Source: an uncultured Pseudomonadales bacterium
Lineage (GTDB): Bacteria; Pseudomonadota; Gammaproteobacteria; Pseudomonadales; Cellvibrionaceae
Assembly: GCA_947489425.1 (NCBI GenBank)
Contig: CANLDL010000001.1
Location: 372,001-436,000, forward strand
DNA length: 64,000 nucleotides
Reading direction: 5' to 3'
In this document: one piece after another, positions 29,507-37,111 of the stretch
How the letters are laid out: every line of letters starts with the position of its first letter
Position numbering within the stretch: the stretch's first letter is position 1
Position numbers and translations under genes: made by a program
The notes under the pieces: model-generated
The model's database searches: none
What the model was told of the DNA's origin: nothing
The model's input: the letters and a program-made list of their open reading frames with translations, nothing else

Positions 29507-29950
29507 ATGTTGAAGAAGAATTATATTATTTACTGCCTAATAGCTTATGTGGTGTTTGTATTTGTTCAGTCTTTATTTTTTAAGTTTTTAGGTTCTGAAG
29601 AAACGGATATTATTTTCTCAACAATTGCCGACTGGATGAGAAGTATAGGTTTAGATTTTATTGCTCCTTTTTTTCAAACTTATGGAGGCTATGTTATTGG
29701 TATAACTGAGCTTATTGCGAGTGCATTACTCATTTATGGTGCAACACGTAGGGCAGGAGCAATACTTGGCCTAGCTGTTATATCTGGTGCAATATTTTTC
29801 CATTTATTTACTCCTCTTGGTGTGGTGAGGGTAGTTGATGCTGCGGGTAACACCGATAACGGCATTTTATTTATAATGGCCTGCGGAGTTTGGTTAAGTT
29901 GTGCTGCCATTTTGTTTTTAGCACGCAAGTCATCATCAATGTATAATTAA
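29507..29950 (+). CDS. DoxX-like small membrane protein
   Basis: 147 residues with four predicted membrane helices, two framing the loop TELIASALLIYGATRRAGAILG, which resembles DoxX/DUF417-like proteins. No catalytic motif is seen. It leads a short run with two YHS-domain genes (30 bp to the next start) and is divergent from the GlxA-type regulator, so it may share their control. Function unknown. Confidence 0.7.
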   Translation: MLKKNYIIYCLIAYVVFVFVQSLFFKFLGSEETDIIFSTIADWMRSIGLDFIAPFFQTYGGYVIGITELIASALLIYGATRRAGAILGLAVISGAIFFHLFTPLGVVRVVDAAGNTDNGILFIMACGVWLSCAAILFLARKSSSMYN

Positions 29951-29980
29951 TCACTACAAGCATACTTGGGAGATTATCTA

Positions 29981-30430
29981 ATGAAATTAATAAAGTTAAC
30001 TTTTTTTCTATATTTACTAGTGGGTTTATCAGTTAGTGCACATGCGATAGACCCTATCTATACCCCTCTATTTTCCGATAAGGCAATTCGCGGCTACGAC
30101 ACGGTAGCATACTTTACAAAAGGTGAGGCTATTGAAGGGAAAAAACAGTTTTCTACTCAATATAAAGGCGCAACCTGGTTATTTGAATCGCAGGCTCATT
30201 TAGATTTGTTTATTGCATCTCCCGAAAAATATGCCCCTCAGTACGGTGGTTATTGTGCATATGCGGTTGCTCAAAATACGACAGCTTCAATTAAACCAGA
30301 GCTTTTTACTATTCATGAAGGTAAGCTTTACTTAAATTATAATAAAAGTATTAATGATAAATGGACGAATAGTAGAGACGATTTTATTGAGCAGGCTAAT
30401 AAGAATTGGCCAAAAATACTTAACAAATAA
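29981..30430 (+). CDS. exported YHS-domain protein, copy 1
   Basis: About 149 residues with a signal peptide (LIKLTFFLYLLVGLSVSAHA). The mature part has the YHS core: IRGYDTVAYFTKGEAIEGKKQFS, then WLFESQAHLDLFIASPEKYAPQYGGYCAYAV. Some members of this family carry selenocysteine in the YGGYxAYAV position; here it is Cys (TGT). The start at 29981 has TTGGGAG before it; a longer frame from 29966 would spoil the signal peptide. Role is probably metal or redox related in the periplasm, by family association only. Confidence 0.85.
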   Translation: MKLIKLTFFLYLLVGLSVSAHAIDPIYTPLFSDKAIRGYDTVAYFTKGEAIEGKKQFSTQYKGATWLFESQAHLDLFIASPEKYAPQYGGYCAYAVAQNTTASIKPELFTIHEGKLYLNYNKSINDKWTNSRDDFIEQANKNWPKILNK

Positions 30431-30467
30431 ATAATTTTTCAATGATCTAAAAGAGTAGGAAGTTTTG

Positions 30468-30914
30468 ATGAAAGTATCCATGTTAAGCATTTATATAGGT
30501 TTGCTATTTTTATCGATTAATGCATACGCTATAGAATCAATTAATACACGTGGATTTTCAAAAGAGGCTATTCGTGGCTATGATACAGTTGCCTATTTCA
30601 TTAAAGGAAAAGCTATAAAAGGAAATGCGAAATTTTCTACAGTATATCAAGAAGCAACTTGGTTGTTTGAATCACAATCTAATCTAGACTTGTTTGTGGC
30701 ATCACCCGAAAAATATGCACCACAATATGGTGGCTACTGTGCCTATGCCATAGCACGTAATACAACAGCATCTATTAGGCCAGAGTTATTTACCATATAT
30801 AAAGGCAAACTTTATTTGAATTTTAATAACGGTACGAATAATAGATGGATTAGAAACAAAGAGAAATTCATTAAAAAAGCAGATGCTAATTGGCCAAAAA
30901 TGCTTGCTCATTAA
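30468..30914 (+). CDS. exported YHS-domain protein, copy 2
   Basis: Tandem paralogue of the preceding gene, 148 residues, with its own signal peptide (LSIYIGLLFLSINAYA). It keeps IRGYDTVAYFIKGKAIKG, FESQSNLDLFVASPEKYAPQYGGYCAYAI and the closing WPKML. The two copies are clearly alike over the whole mature part but differ in the signal peptide and in charge (copy 2 is more basic), so the duplication is not recent. ATG at 30468 follows AGTAGGAAG. A hairpin terminator follows. Confidence 0.85.
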   Translation: MKVSMLSIYIGLLFLSINAYAIESINTRGFSKEAIRGYDTVAYFIKGKAIKGNAKFSTVYQEATWLFESQSNLDLFVASPEKYAPQYGGYCAYAIARNTTASIRPELFTIYKGKLYLNFNNGTNNRWIRNKEKFIKKADANWPKMLAH

Positions 30915-30941
30915 TATGTTACTTGGCGAAAAACCAAGCCT

Positions 30942-30981
30942 AAAAAAAGCGAATGGAGTATCACTCTTCATTCGCTTTTTT
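30942..30981 (+). terminator. rho-independent terminator after the YHS pair
   Basis: AAAAAAAGCGAATG pairs with CATTCGCTTTTTT, with an inner GAGT/ACTC stem. Strong on the plus strand and also usable by the convergent alcohol dehydrogenase gene. Confidence 0.88.
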
Positions 30982-31001
30982 ATTGATGCACATTTTTAGC
31001 G

Positions 31002-32009
31002 TTAAAAATCTCTTTTTAAAACAATTCTATAGTGTGCTTTACCTTCGCGTAGTTTATCGAGAGCTTCATTTATTTTATCAAAACTAAAATATTCTGTAAC
31101 AGGTGCTATATTATGTAATGCAGCAAAATCTAGCATCTTTTTAATGGTGCCTGGGCTACCAACGGGCGATCCAGAAATAGAACGTTGACCACCAATTAAT
31201 GGAAATACAGCAACATCTAATGGTTCGAGTGTTGCACCTACAAAATGTAGACGCCCTTTAGGTGCCAATGTTGAAATATAGGCATTCCAATCAAGTTTCA
31301 CATTGACCGTTGAGATAATAAAATCAAAGCTGCCTGCAGCAGCCTCTAATTCTTCAATATTACTGCTGTTCAATACTTTATGTGCACCCATTTCAAGTGC
31401 CTCTACCTTTTTATGTTCGCTTGAGGTAAAAGCAGTTACTTCACAACCCCAAGCATTTAAAAATTGTAGAGCGATATGACCAAGCCCACCAATACCAATA
31501 ACACCAACTTTATCTGTTGATTTGACATCAAACTGTACAAGTGGGTTAAACACAGTTATTCCACCGCAAAACAAAGGTCCGGCAGAATCGGGATTGACAC
31601 CCTCAGGTATAACTACAACAGAGCTCGCTTGAGCACGGACTTGCTCAGCAAAGCCGCCATGATGCCCTGCGATGGTAGGTTGCGCATTAGCGCATAAATT
31701 ATGGTCACCAGACTGGCAAGTATTACAGCTATTACAGTAACCGGAATGCCAGCCAAGCCCGACACGCTGACCAACGTTAACTGTAGTGACATCGCGTCCA
31801 ATAGCCTTGATGGTACCAACGACTTCGTGTCCACCAACAAATGGATACTGAGAAAAGCCCCATTCGTTATCCAGCATACTAAGATCGCTGTGACAAATGC
31901 CACAAGACTCAACATCTAACTCAACCTCATCTCTGCCGAGCTCACCAGGATCGTACTCAAAAGGTTCTAAAGTTGCGCCGGGGCTCATCGCTGCGTAGGC
32001 TTTTATCAT
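31002..32009 (-). CDS. zinc-dependent NADP alcohol dehydrogenase (cinnamyl-alcohol/AhR type)
   Basis: Reversible aldehyde/alcohol oxidoreductase of 335 residues. Catalytic-zinc ligands are C36 (SCGICHSD), H61 with E62 (GGHEVVG) and the Cys of GPLFCGG. Four structural-zinc cysteines cluster at 92, 95, 98 and 106 (YCNSCNTCQSGDHNLC). The cofactor loop is IGIGGLGHIALQF. Sequence style fits the broad-specificity YahK/AhR/CAD group. It is monocistronic and ends at the shared terminator. Confidence 0.92.
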   Translation of the reverse strand: MIKAYAAMSPGATLEPFEYDPGELGRDEVELDVESCGICHSDLSMLDNEWGFSQYPFVGGHEVVGTIKAIGRDVTTVNVGQRVGLGWHSGYCNSCNTCQSGDHNLCANAQPTIAGHHGGFAEQVRAQASSVVVIPEGVNPDSAGPLFCGGITVFNPLVQFDVKSTDKVGVIGIGGLGHIALQFLNAWGCEVTAFTSSEHKKVEALEMGAHKVLNSSNIEELEAAAGSFDFIISTVNVKLDWNAYISTLAPKGRLHFVGATLEPLDVAVFPLIGGQRSISGSPVGSPGTIKKMLDFAALHNIAPVTEYFSFDKINEALDKLREGKAHYRIVLKRDF

Positions 32010-32239
32010 TCAGTTCTCCAAATTTTTACTATAACTTATTGAATTGTACCAATTAAGAGTTTATCAATAGTTAAGCAGATAGATATGTAATCGACCTTCC
32101 TAGCGTATTTGATTCGGTAAGCCTTTTATTCTCACTTTGTACGTAAACGATAGCGGTTGTGGCCATATCAAATAAGTTAAATTCTTTAATGTGCGGCACA
32201 TCCATTATGTATTATTAAGGTTACAACATTTATAAGTCG

Positions 32240-32282
32240 TTGACATAGGCTGCAAAATAAAATACTGTATATAAAAACAGTA
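32240..32282 (+). promoter_or_regulatory. LexA-controlled promoter of yebG
   Basis: TTGACA (32240-32245), 17 bp, then TACTGT (32263-32268). The SOS box CTGT-ATATAAAA-ACAG (32265-32280) matches the gammaproteobacterial CTGT-N8-ACAG consensus exactly and covers the -10 element. The flanking TA...TA extends the palindrome. Confidence 0.92.
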
Positions 32283-32299
32283 TATTTGAAGAGGGTATC

Positions 32300-32602
32300 A
32301 TGGCCATTATAGCTGTATGGAAGTGCGATCGAGACAATAGTATGTTTGCAGATAAAAAAGAAGCAGAAAAACACGATAGAATGCTGGAACTTGCGGAAAA
32401 TATTACCGCCTTAATCGAGGCTAATATCGAAAATATTGATGAAAAAGATAGTGAAGCTATTGGTTTATTATTAGCAAAGCATCGTGATAATTTGGCTAAA
32501 GCCTGTAAAGGAAAGCCCGACATTTTACTTAAAAAATCGGATGATATAGAAACCACAGAAAAAAGAGTGGTTACGCCTATTACTCAAAAAATAACTAGCT
32601 AA
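32300..32602 (+). CDS. yebG: YebG-family SOS-response protein
   Basis: Small protein of 100 residues of the YebG family, DNA-damage inducible and of unclear function. It shows the family layout: a short N-terminal strand (IIAVWKCDRD), MFADKKEAEKHDRMLELAENITALI, and a second helix with LLLAKHRDNLAKA. The charged C-terminal tail varies in the family. The perfect LexA box immediately upstream supports both the identity and SOS control. Confidence 0.93.
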   Translation: MAIIAVWKCDRDNSMFADKKEAEKHDRMLELAENITALIEANIENIDEKDSEAIGLLLAKHRDNLAKACKGKPDILLKKSDDIETTEKRVVTPITQKITS

Positions 32603-32691
32603 AATAAGAGTACAAAGTATTTACTTTTTGTCGCGAAAATACTTTGAATTTTTTATAAACTATTGATAGGTATTATCTTTCTAACTTTTAA

Positions 32692-33588
32692 TTAAAGCGC
32701 TTTTAGCTTTTCCCAAATTGATTGAGCAACTATCCCAACATTACTGCTACGCTTTCTCATTTGAAATAGGTGGGATTGCCGTGGTGGATAGCTTTCAATA
32801 TTTAACGGTACTAGTTTACCGGATTTGAGCTCCTCAGTAATCATATGTGTAGGTATGCCTCCCCAACCTAATTCAGCGAGTAATATTTCTTTTTTTGCAG
32901 CAAAATCCGATACAGTCCAACGTAGCCCACCGGGTAACAAGTCTCTACTTTGCGAATAAGTATCGCTGCCACTGTGTGCTACCACTACTTGAGTATAGCT
33001 TTGCATTTCACTGTCAGTTTTCATGTGAGCAGTTGTGGCTGGTTCATAATTGGGGTGGGCCACTGGCATAATAGTAACCTCCGAAAATGGAATCGCTTCA
33101 ACTTGTTCAGTAGGAACACCATCCATTGAGGCAATAATGATGTCTGCATCACCTCTTAGTAGCCGTTCAATTGGTCCTCCCATATTTTCCCGTGATAGGC
33201 GTATGTGAGTAGCCGGGTAGTTGGCCTTAACTGCCCCAATCATTTCTAAAACTGATTTGAGAGGGAAGGTTGCTGTAACCGCGAGAAATACCTCTGCTTC
33301 TTGTTTTGCATTTATGTTTGTGGCCACGCTGACTAACTGTTGCATTTGCTGTATGACACGCGTCGATTGACGATAAAACACCTCTCCCTCAGGGGTTAGT
33401 TTAGGCCTATATGCCTCACGAGAAAGCAAAGAGAACTGAACTTCATCCTCAAGTTTTTTGAGCATAGTACTGATGGCTGACTGAGACTTATGTAGCTTTT
33501 CTGCGGCGCCTCGAAATGTACCCTCCGTGACAATGGTATGTAGCACTATAAGTTGTTCATGGGTCAAATTCTTTCTCCAAATCAGCAT
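32692..33588 (-). CDS. LysR-type transcriptional regulator
   Basis: Regulator of about 299 residues. The helix-turn-helix reads FRGAAEKLHKSQSAISTMLKKLEDEV and the effector domain starts near 90 (AEVFLAVTATFPLKSVLEMI). I set the start at the ATG at 33588 (MLIWRKNLTHEQ). The longer open frame would run back into the divergent GST gene, adding ~55 residues not seen in the family. It is divergent from the GST/NTF2/tautomerase/nitronate monooxygenase operon, its likely target. Confidence 0.9.
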   Translation of the reverse strand: MLIWRKNLTHEQLIVLHTIVTEGTFRGAAEKLHKSQSAISTMLKKLEDEVQFSLLSREAYRPKLTPEGEVFYRQSTRVIQQMQQLVSVATNINAKQEAEVFLAVTATFPLKSVLEMIGAVKANYPATHIRLSRENMGGPIERLLRGDADIIIASMDGVPTEQVEAIPFSEVTIMPVAHPNYEPATTAHMKTDSEMQSYTQVVVAHSGSDTYSQSRDLLPGGLRWTVSDFAAKKEILLAELGWGGIPTHMITEELKSGKLVPLNIESYPPRQSHLFQMRKRSSNVGIVAQSIWEKLKAL

Positions 33589-33618
33589 TAAAGACGATAA
33601 CAAAAATAGATCATGATG

Positions 33619-33639
33619 TTGATAAAACAATATTATCAA
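33619..33639. promoter_or_regulatory. candidate LysR operator
   Basis: TTGATAA (33619-33625) and TTATCAA (33633-33639) are exact inverted repeats separated by AACAATA, and contain a T-N11-A core typical of LysR sites. It lies midway in the 113-bp region between the divergent regulator and GST genes. Confidence 0.6.
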
Positions 33640-33701
33640 TAAAACATGTGGCTTGATATTCTTTTTGCACATAGCGACATCTAACCTATAGGGGACCCAC
33701 C

Positions 33702-34310
33702 ATGAAACTATTTTACAAACCCGGCGCCTGCTCTTTGGCAACACATATTGCACTGCGTGAGATAGGCGTGAGCTTTGAAATCGAAGAAGTTAATACGGAC
33801 ACAGGTATCACCACATCTGGTTTGGATTATAAACTGATAAACCCCAAAGGATATGTACCTGCATTAGCAGTAGCATCGGGGGATATTTTCACTGAAGGGC
33901 CATCAATCCTGCAGTATATTGCCGACCAGAATCCGGATAAAAAGCTAGCTCCGCTCGTAAATACAATCGCTCGCGTGAAATTTCAAGAATATCTAAGCTA
34001 TATAAATTCTGAGTTGCATAAAGCCTTTTCCCCATTGTTTTCTAGTTCTACAAATGATGATGATAAAGCAGCAGCTCGCATAAATGTTGCGGGAAAACTT
34101 GACTACCTTAATAAGTTGCTAGGTGATGGTAGAGTTTATTTATTAGGTGACAATTTTACTGTTGCTGATGCCTATCTCTTTGTTGTTAGTAACTGGGCGA
34201 ATTTTGTTGGTATTGATCTCGATAAGTGGCCAAATGTCGAGGCTTTTGTTACGCGAGTTTCAAGCCGTCCTACTGTTCAATCGGCCATGAAAGCAGAAGG
34301 GTTACTTTGA
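33702..34310 (+). CDS. glutathione S-transferase, bacterial beta-class-like
   Basis: 202 residues. The thioredoxin-like half begins MKLFYKPGACSLATHIALRE, with Cys10 at the beta-class position, and includes the cis-Pro (GYVPAL) and EGPSILQYIAD glutathione contact. The C-terminal half is helical with NFTVADAYLFVVSNW, the family's N-capping box. It leads a four-gene operon and overlaps the next start by one base (TGATG). In this context it may conjugate or isomerise a reactive, possibly nitro or unsaturated, compound. Confidence 0.92.
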   Translation: MKLFYKPGACSLATHIALREIGVSFEIEEVNTDTGITTSGLDYKLINPKGYVPALAVASGDIFTEGPSILQYIADQNPDKKLAPLVNTIARVKFQEYLSYINSELHKAFSPLFSSSTNDDDKAAARINVAGKLDYLNKLLGDGRVYLLGDNFTVADAYLFVVSNWANFVGIDLDKWPNVEAFVTRVSSRPTVQSAMKAEGLL

Positions 34311-34699
34311 TGACAAATTCGCAGCAATACACTGAAGTTTTTAATGCTTTAGAAGGCTATTTTGATGGACTCTATCATGCAAATACTAAACAACTTGCTG
34401 AAGTTTTCCACCCCGATGCCCGTTATATAAATATGGGGGTTGGTGATTATATGAATAAGTCCCTTCCTGAATATTTTGAAATAGTAGAGCGGCGTACACC
34501 ACCGGCCAATAAAGGTGAGGGGCGTGAGGATCGACTGCTTTCTATAGAATTTGGTGGTTCACAAATGGCTTTCGTTAAAGCATCAATGACTATGATGGGC
34601 CGAGAATATCTCGATTTTCTTATATTGACTCATGATCACTTTGGTTGGCGGATTATGACAAAAGTTTTCACTTATATACCCAAAATACAGGAGGCTTAA
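34310..34699 (+). CDS. NTF2-like family protein
   Basis: 129 residues with the NTF2/SnoaL-like cone fold pattern: an N-terminal helix (YTEVFNALEGYFDGLYHANTKQLAEVFHPDARYINMG) followed by alternating strands ending HFGWRIMTKVFTYIPK. It resembles the putative lumazine-binding group. The start overlaps the GST stop as TGATG; an earlier frame start would be internal to GST. Such proteins may be enzymes or small-molecule binders, and the substrate is likely that of the operon. Confidence 0.85.
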   Translation: MTNSQQYTEVFNALEGYFDGLYHANTKQLAEVFHPDARYINMGVGDYMNKSLPEYFEIVERRTPPANKGEGREDRLLSIEFGGSQMAFVKASMTMMGREYLDFLILTHDHFGWRIMTKVFTYIPKIQEA

Positions 34700-34924
34700 A
34701 TGCCATACGTAAATATCAAAGTAACTAAAGAAGGTGGAACAAATGGAACCGGCCCAACAGCTGGTGAAAAAGCAGAACTTATTAAAGGGGTAACTGATCT
34801 TTTGGCACAGGTTTTAAATAAAAATCCTGCAACAACTGTCGTGGTTATTGATGAGGTTGCGCTGGAAAATTGGGGTATTGGTGCTTTACCGGTCACGGAA
34901 TACCGTAAGGAGCAAATACGATGA
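34700..34924 (+). CDS. 4-oxalocrotonate tautomerase family protein
   Basis: 74 residues with Pro directly after the initiator Met (MPYVNIKVTKEGG), the catalytic N-terminal base of tautomerases. A helix (GEKAELIKGVTDLLAQVLNK) and a second strand (TTVVVIDEVALENWGIGALPV) match the 4-OT fold. Compared with classic 4-OT of 62 residues it has a small insertion after the first strand (GTNGTGPTA). It starts directly after the previous stop and overlaps the next gene by 4 bp. Confidence 0.9.
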   Translation: MPYVNIKVTKEGGTNGTGPTAGEKAELIKGVTDLLAQVLNKNPATTVVVIDEVALENWGIGALPVTEYRKEQIR

Positions 34925-35883
34925 TAAAAACCCGGCTTACCGAAAAGTTGGGGCTTAAATATCCGATTATACAGGCACCTATGGCTTTTGCCGCTGGTGG
35001 GCGGCTTGCCTCGGCAGTATCGAGAGCAGGAGGGCTTGGATTGATTGGTGGAGCTTATGGTGACAGCGTGTGGCTATCAGAGCAATTCGATGCCACTCGT
35101 GGCCAACAAGTGGGGTGTGGATTTATTACCTGGGCATTAAAAAAACAACCAGAGCTTCTGAATCGTGTGTTAAAACGCAAGCCCACGGCTTTGTTTCTTT
35201 CATTTGGTAATCCGGTACCATTTTTAGAGGTTATAAGAGCTGCAGAGATACCAGTCATTTGCCAAGTACAAACATTAAAAGACGCCCAATATGCCATTAA
35301 CTTAGGGGTTGACATCATTGTTGCACAAGGGAGCGAGGCCGGCGGGCACGGTGAAAAAAGGTCGACATTTACACTTGTGCCAGAAGTCGCAGATTATATA
35401 TCAGTCCACTCTCCAAAAACTTTGCTTTGTGCAGCAGGTGGTATTGGGGATGGACGAGGCCTAGCTGCGGCACTAATGCTTGGTGCTGATGGTGTGCTCG
35501 TGGGATCCCGTTTCTGGGCTTCAAAGGAAGCGCTTGTTCACCCCAATATGCTCAATGCGGCGATTGATGGAACTGGGGATAATACAATTCGTACAAATAT
35601 AGTTGATATAGTCCGTAAGCTTGATTGGCCAGATCGATATAATGCTCGTATTTTAAGGAATGAATTTAGTGATAAATGGCACAGTAATACCAAGGGCTTA
35701 AAGGACGCGCTCAATAGTGAAGCCGAGATATGGCAGGATGCACTGGCGAAAGGCAACCCGTTAATAGCCAATGCGTTTGTTGGTGAGTGTACAGGTTTGA
35801 TTCATGACATCAAGCCTGCTGCCGAAATTTTAGAAAATATTATGTCAGGTGCAGTAAAGTATCTGAACAAAAGCTACTGTTAA
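34921..35883 (+). CDS. nitronate monooxygenase (2-nitropropane dioxygenase family)
   Basis: FMN-dependent flavoprotein of 320 residues that oxidises alkyl nitronates to carbonyl compounds and nitrite. The FMN/active-site landmarks are YPIIQAPMAFAAGG near the start, VDIIVAQGSEAGGHGEKRSTFTLVPEV (its His is the catalytic base) and GGIGDGRGLAAALMLGADGVLVGSRFWAS. It is the last gene of the operon and overlaps the tautomerase gene by 4 bp (ATGA). The family also includes enoyl reductases, so the nitronate role is likely but not certain. Confidence 0.88.
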   Translation: MIKTRLTEKLGLKYPIIQAPMAFAAGGRLASAVSRAGGLGLIGGAYGDSVWLSEQFDATRGQQVGCGFITWALKKQPELLNRVLKRKPTALFLSFGNPVPFLEVIRAAEIPVICQVQTLKDAQYAINLGVDIIVAQGSEAGGHGEKRSTFTLVPEVADYISVHSPKTLLCAAGGIGDGRGLAAALMLGADGVLVGSRFWASKEALVHPNMLNAAIDGTGDNTIRTNIVDIVRKLDWPDRYNARILRNEFSDKWHSNTKGLKDALNSEAEIWQDALAKGNPLIANAFVGECTGLIHDIKPAAEILENIMSGAVKYLNKSYC

Positions 35884-35896
35884 ACAATAGTTTGTT

Positions 35897-35928
35897 ATGC
35901 ATAGTAAATTGTAAAATTTACTATGCAT
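35897..35928 (+). terminator. hairpin terminator after the nitronate monooxygenase operon
   Basis: Perfect 14-bp arms ATGCATAGTAAATT / AATTTACTATGCAT with loop GTAA, followed by TTTCT. It lies 14 bp after the operon's stop codon. Confidence 0.8.
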
Positions 35929-35996
35929 TTCTACCTTATATTTGTAGTTATTACCACGACTCACAATAAAATTATACCTCTCTATCCTTACCATTT

Positions 35997-36178
35997 TTAG
36001 CACGTTTTTAATTTTTTCTCTGTACATAAATACTATTGGTGGTTGCCATACTGGCGTGGCTTAGGTCTTCTGGTAAATCCTTTAAGGCACAGCCATGTTC
36101 AATTCCACATTAGCACCTATGTGGCGTAACTTTGATCTTCTTCGCTTATGCTATCTGTCATGTCTAATACGTATTGCC
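35997..36178 (-). pseudogene. relic of a tyrosine recombinase gene
   Basis: The plus-strand sequence from about 35997 to 36133 aligns by eye with 42090-42210, the C-terminal end of the intact recombinase. Shared blocks include TTGCCATACTGGCGTGGC and AAATCCTTTAAGGCAC. It then jumps to a block matching 42652-42672 (ATGTCTAATACGTATTGCC), so about 450 bp have been deleted inside. Stops and small indels break the frame. The rest of the gene is not visible upstream. It marks an older copy of the same integrase family, in the same orientation as the two intact ones. Confidence 0.85.
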
Positions 36179-36850
36179 TCATTTTCATTTAGCCCATGTA
36201 TTACTTTCTATAGAAAGCGTAAATGAAAAGTGTAATAGGGGTGTTTGTTACGATCGTTTTTCTATTTAAAGATTTGTTTACTTATTAGTCTTTTTGTTCA
36301 TGCTTTAAGTTCAGCCTGATTTTGATCTACCAGAAATAGCCGATTTTATTTTATTGTTGAGGAGACAGTAATGTAGTTTAAGGCAGGCAATTTTTTAATG
36401 CTTGGATGTTTAATGCTTTTTTGATACCAGAGAAATCAGATTTTAATAATTATTTATGAATTAATACCTTAGTCTTATAAGCCGCATAAGACTATATGCT
36501 AATTGTCGGTGTAGTAAATATCCCTATAATCCGCAGCGGTTTATCCGTTGATCGAAAATTATATTTTGCTGAGAGTATAAATTATAAACAAGGTGCTGTA
36601 ACAAAAAAGAAATCCTTAGTAAGTACAAAAAATTATTAAGGAATTTTTAACCACTGTTTAAAAAATATATATCGCTCTCACATTTTTAATAGATTAAATT
36701 TTTCAACGAATTAAAAAACTGAATGAGTATATATCAGAAACGATAACTTCAACTTAAAAGACTAGCACTTATATACTTAGCTAGGAGTTTAAGTAGAAAA
36801 ATTAGCGATATTCTTATAAATATTTTTAACTACTAATAAGAGGATAATTT
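36179..36850. other. 672-bp AT-rich gap with one inverted repeat
   Basis: No coding frame of note. TAGTCTTAT (36470-36478) and ATAAGACTA (36486-36494) form a perfect 9-bp inverted repeat around AAGCCGC. The rest is leader sequence for the symporter genes. Confidence 0.5.
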
Positions 36851-37108
36851 ATGGTTAATAATGACTATTGGAAAGCAAATTTAAAGCTTATTGCATTTTG
36901 CCTAGCAATTTGGTTTTTGGTTTCATTTGTATTCGGCATTTTACTCGTCGATCAATTAAATGCCATAAGACTGGGTGGCTATAAATTAGGATTTTGGTTT
37001 GCACAGCAGGGGTCTATATATACTTTCCTCGTACTAATTTTCTTTTATGCCAATCGCATGAATAAATTAGATAAGAAGTTTGGCGTTGAAGAAAAGAGAG
37101 AATCATAA
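36851..37108 (+). CDS. DUF4212 small subunit of a sodium:solute symporter
   Basis: 85 residues with two membrane helices (LIAFCLAIWFLVSFVFGILL and GFWFAQQGSIYTFLVLIFFY), joined by LVDQLNAIRLGGYKLG, the conserved loop of DUF4212. Members always precede an ActP-like symporter, as here with a 3-bp gap, and are thought to be its small partner subunit. Confidence 0.93.
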   Translation: MVNNDYWKANLKLIAFCLAIWFLVSFVFGILLVDQLNAIRLGGYKLGFWFAQQGSIYTFLVLIFFYANRMNKLDKKFGVEEKRES

Positions 37109-37111
37109 ACT

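Noticed and set aside
29981..30914. Selenocysteine in the YHS-domain proteins
   Set aside because: The codon at the conserved position is TGT (Cys) in both copies, and no in-frame TGA is present.
33589..33753. N-terminal extension of the LysR regulator
   Set aside because: It would overlap the divergent GST gene and adds residues foreign to the family; the ATG at 33588 is better.
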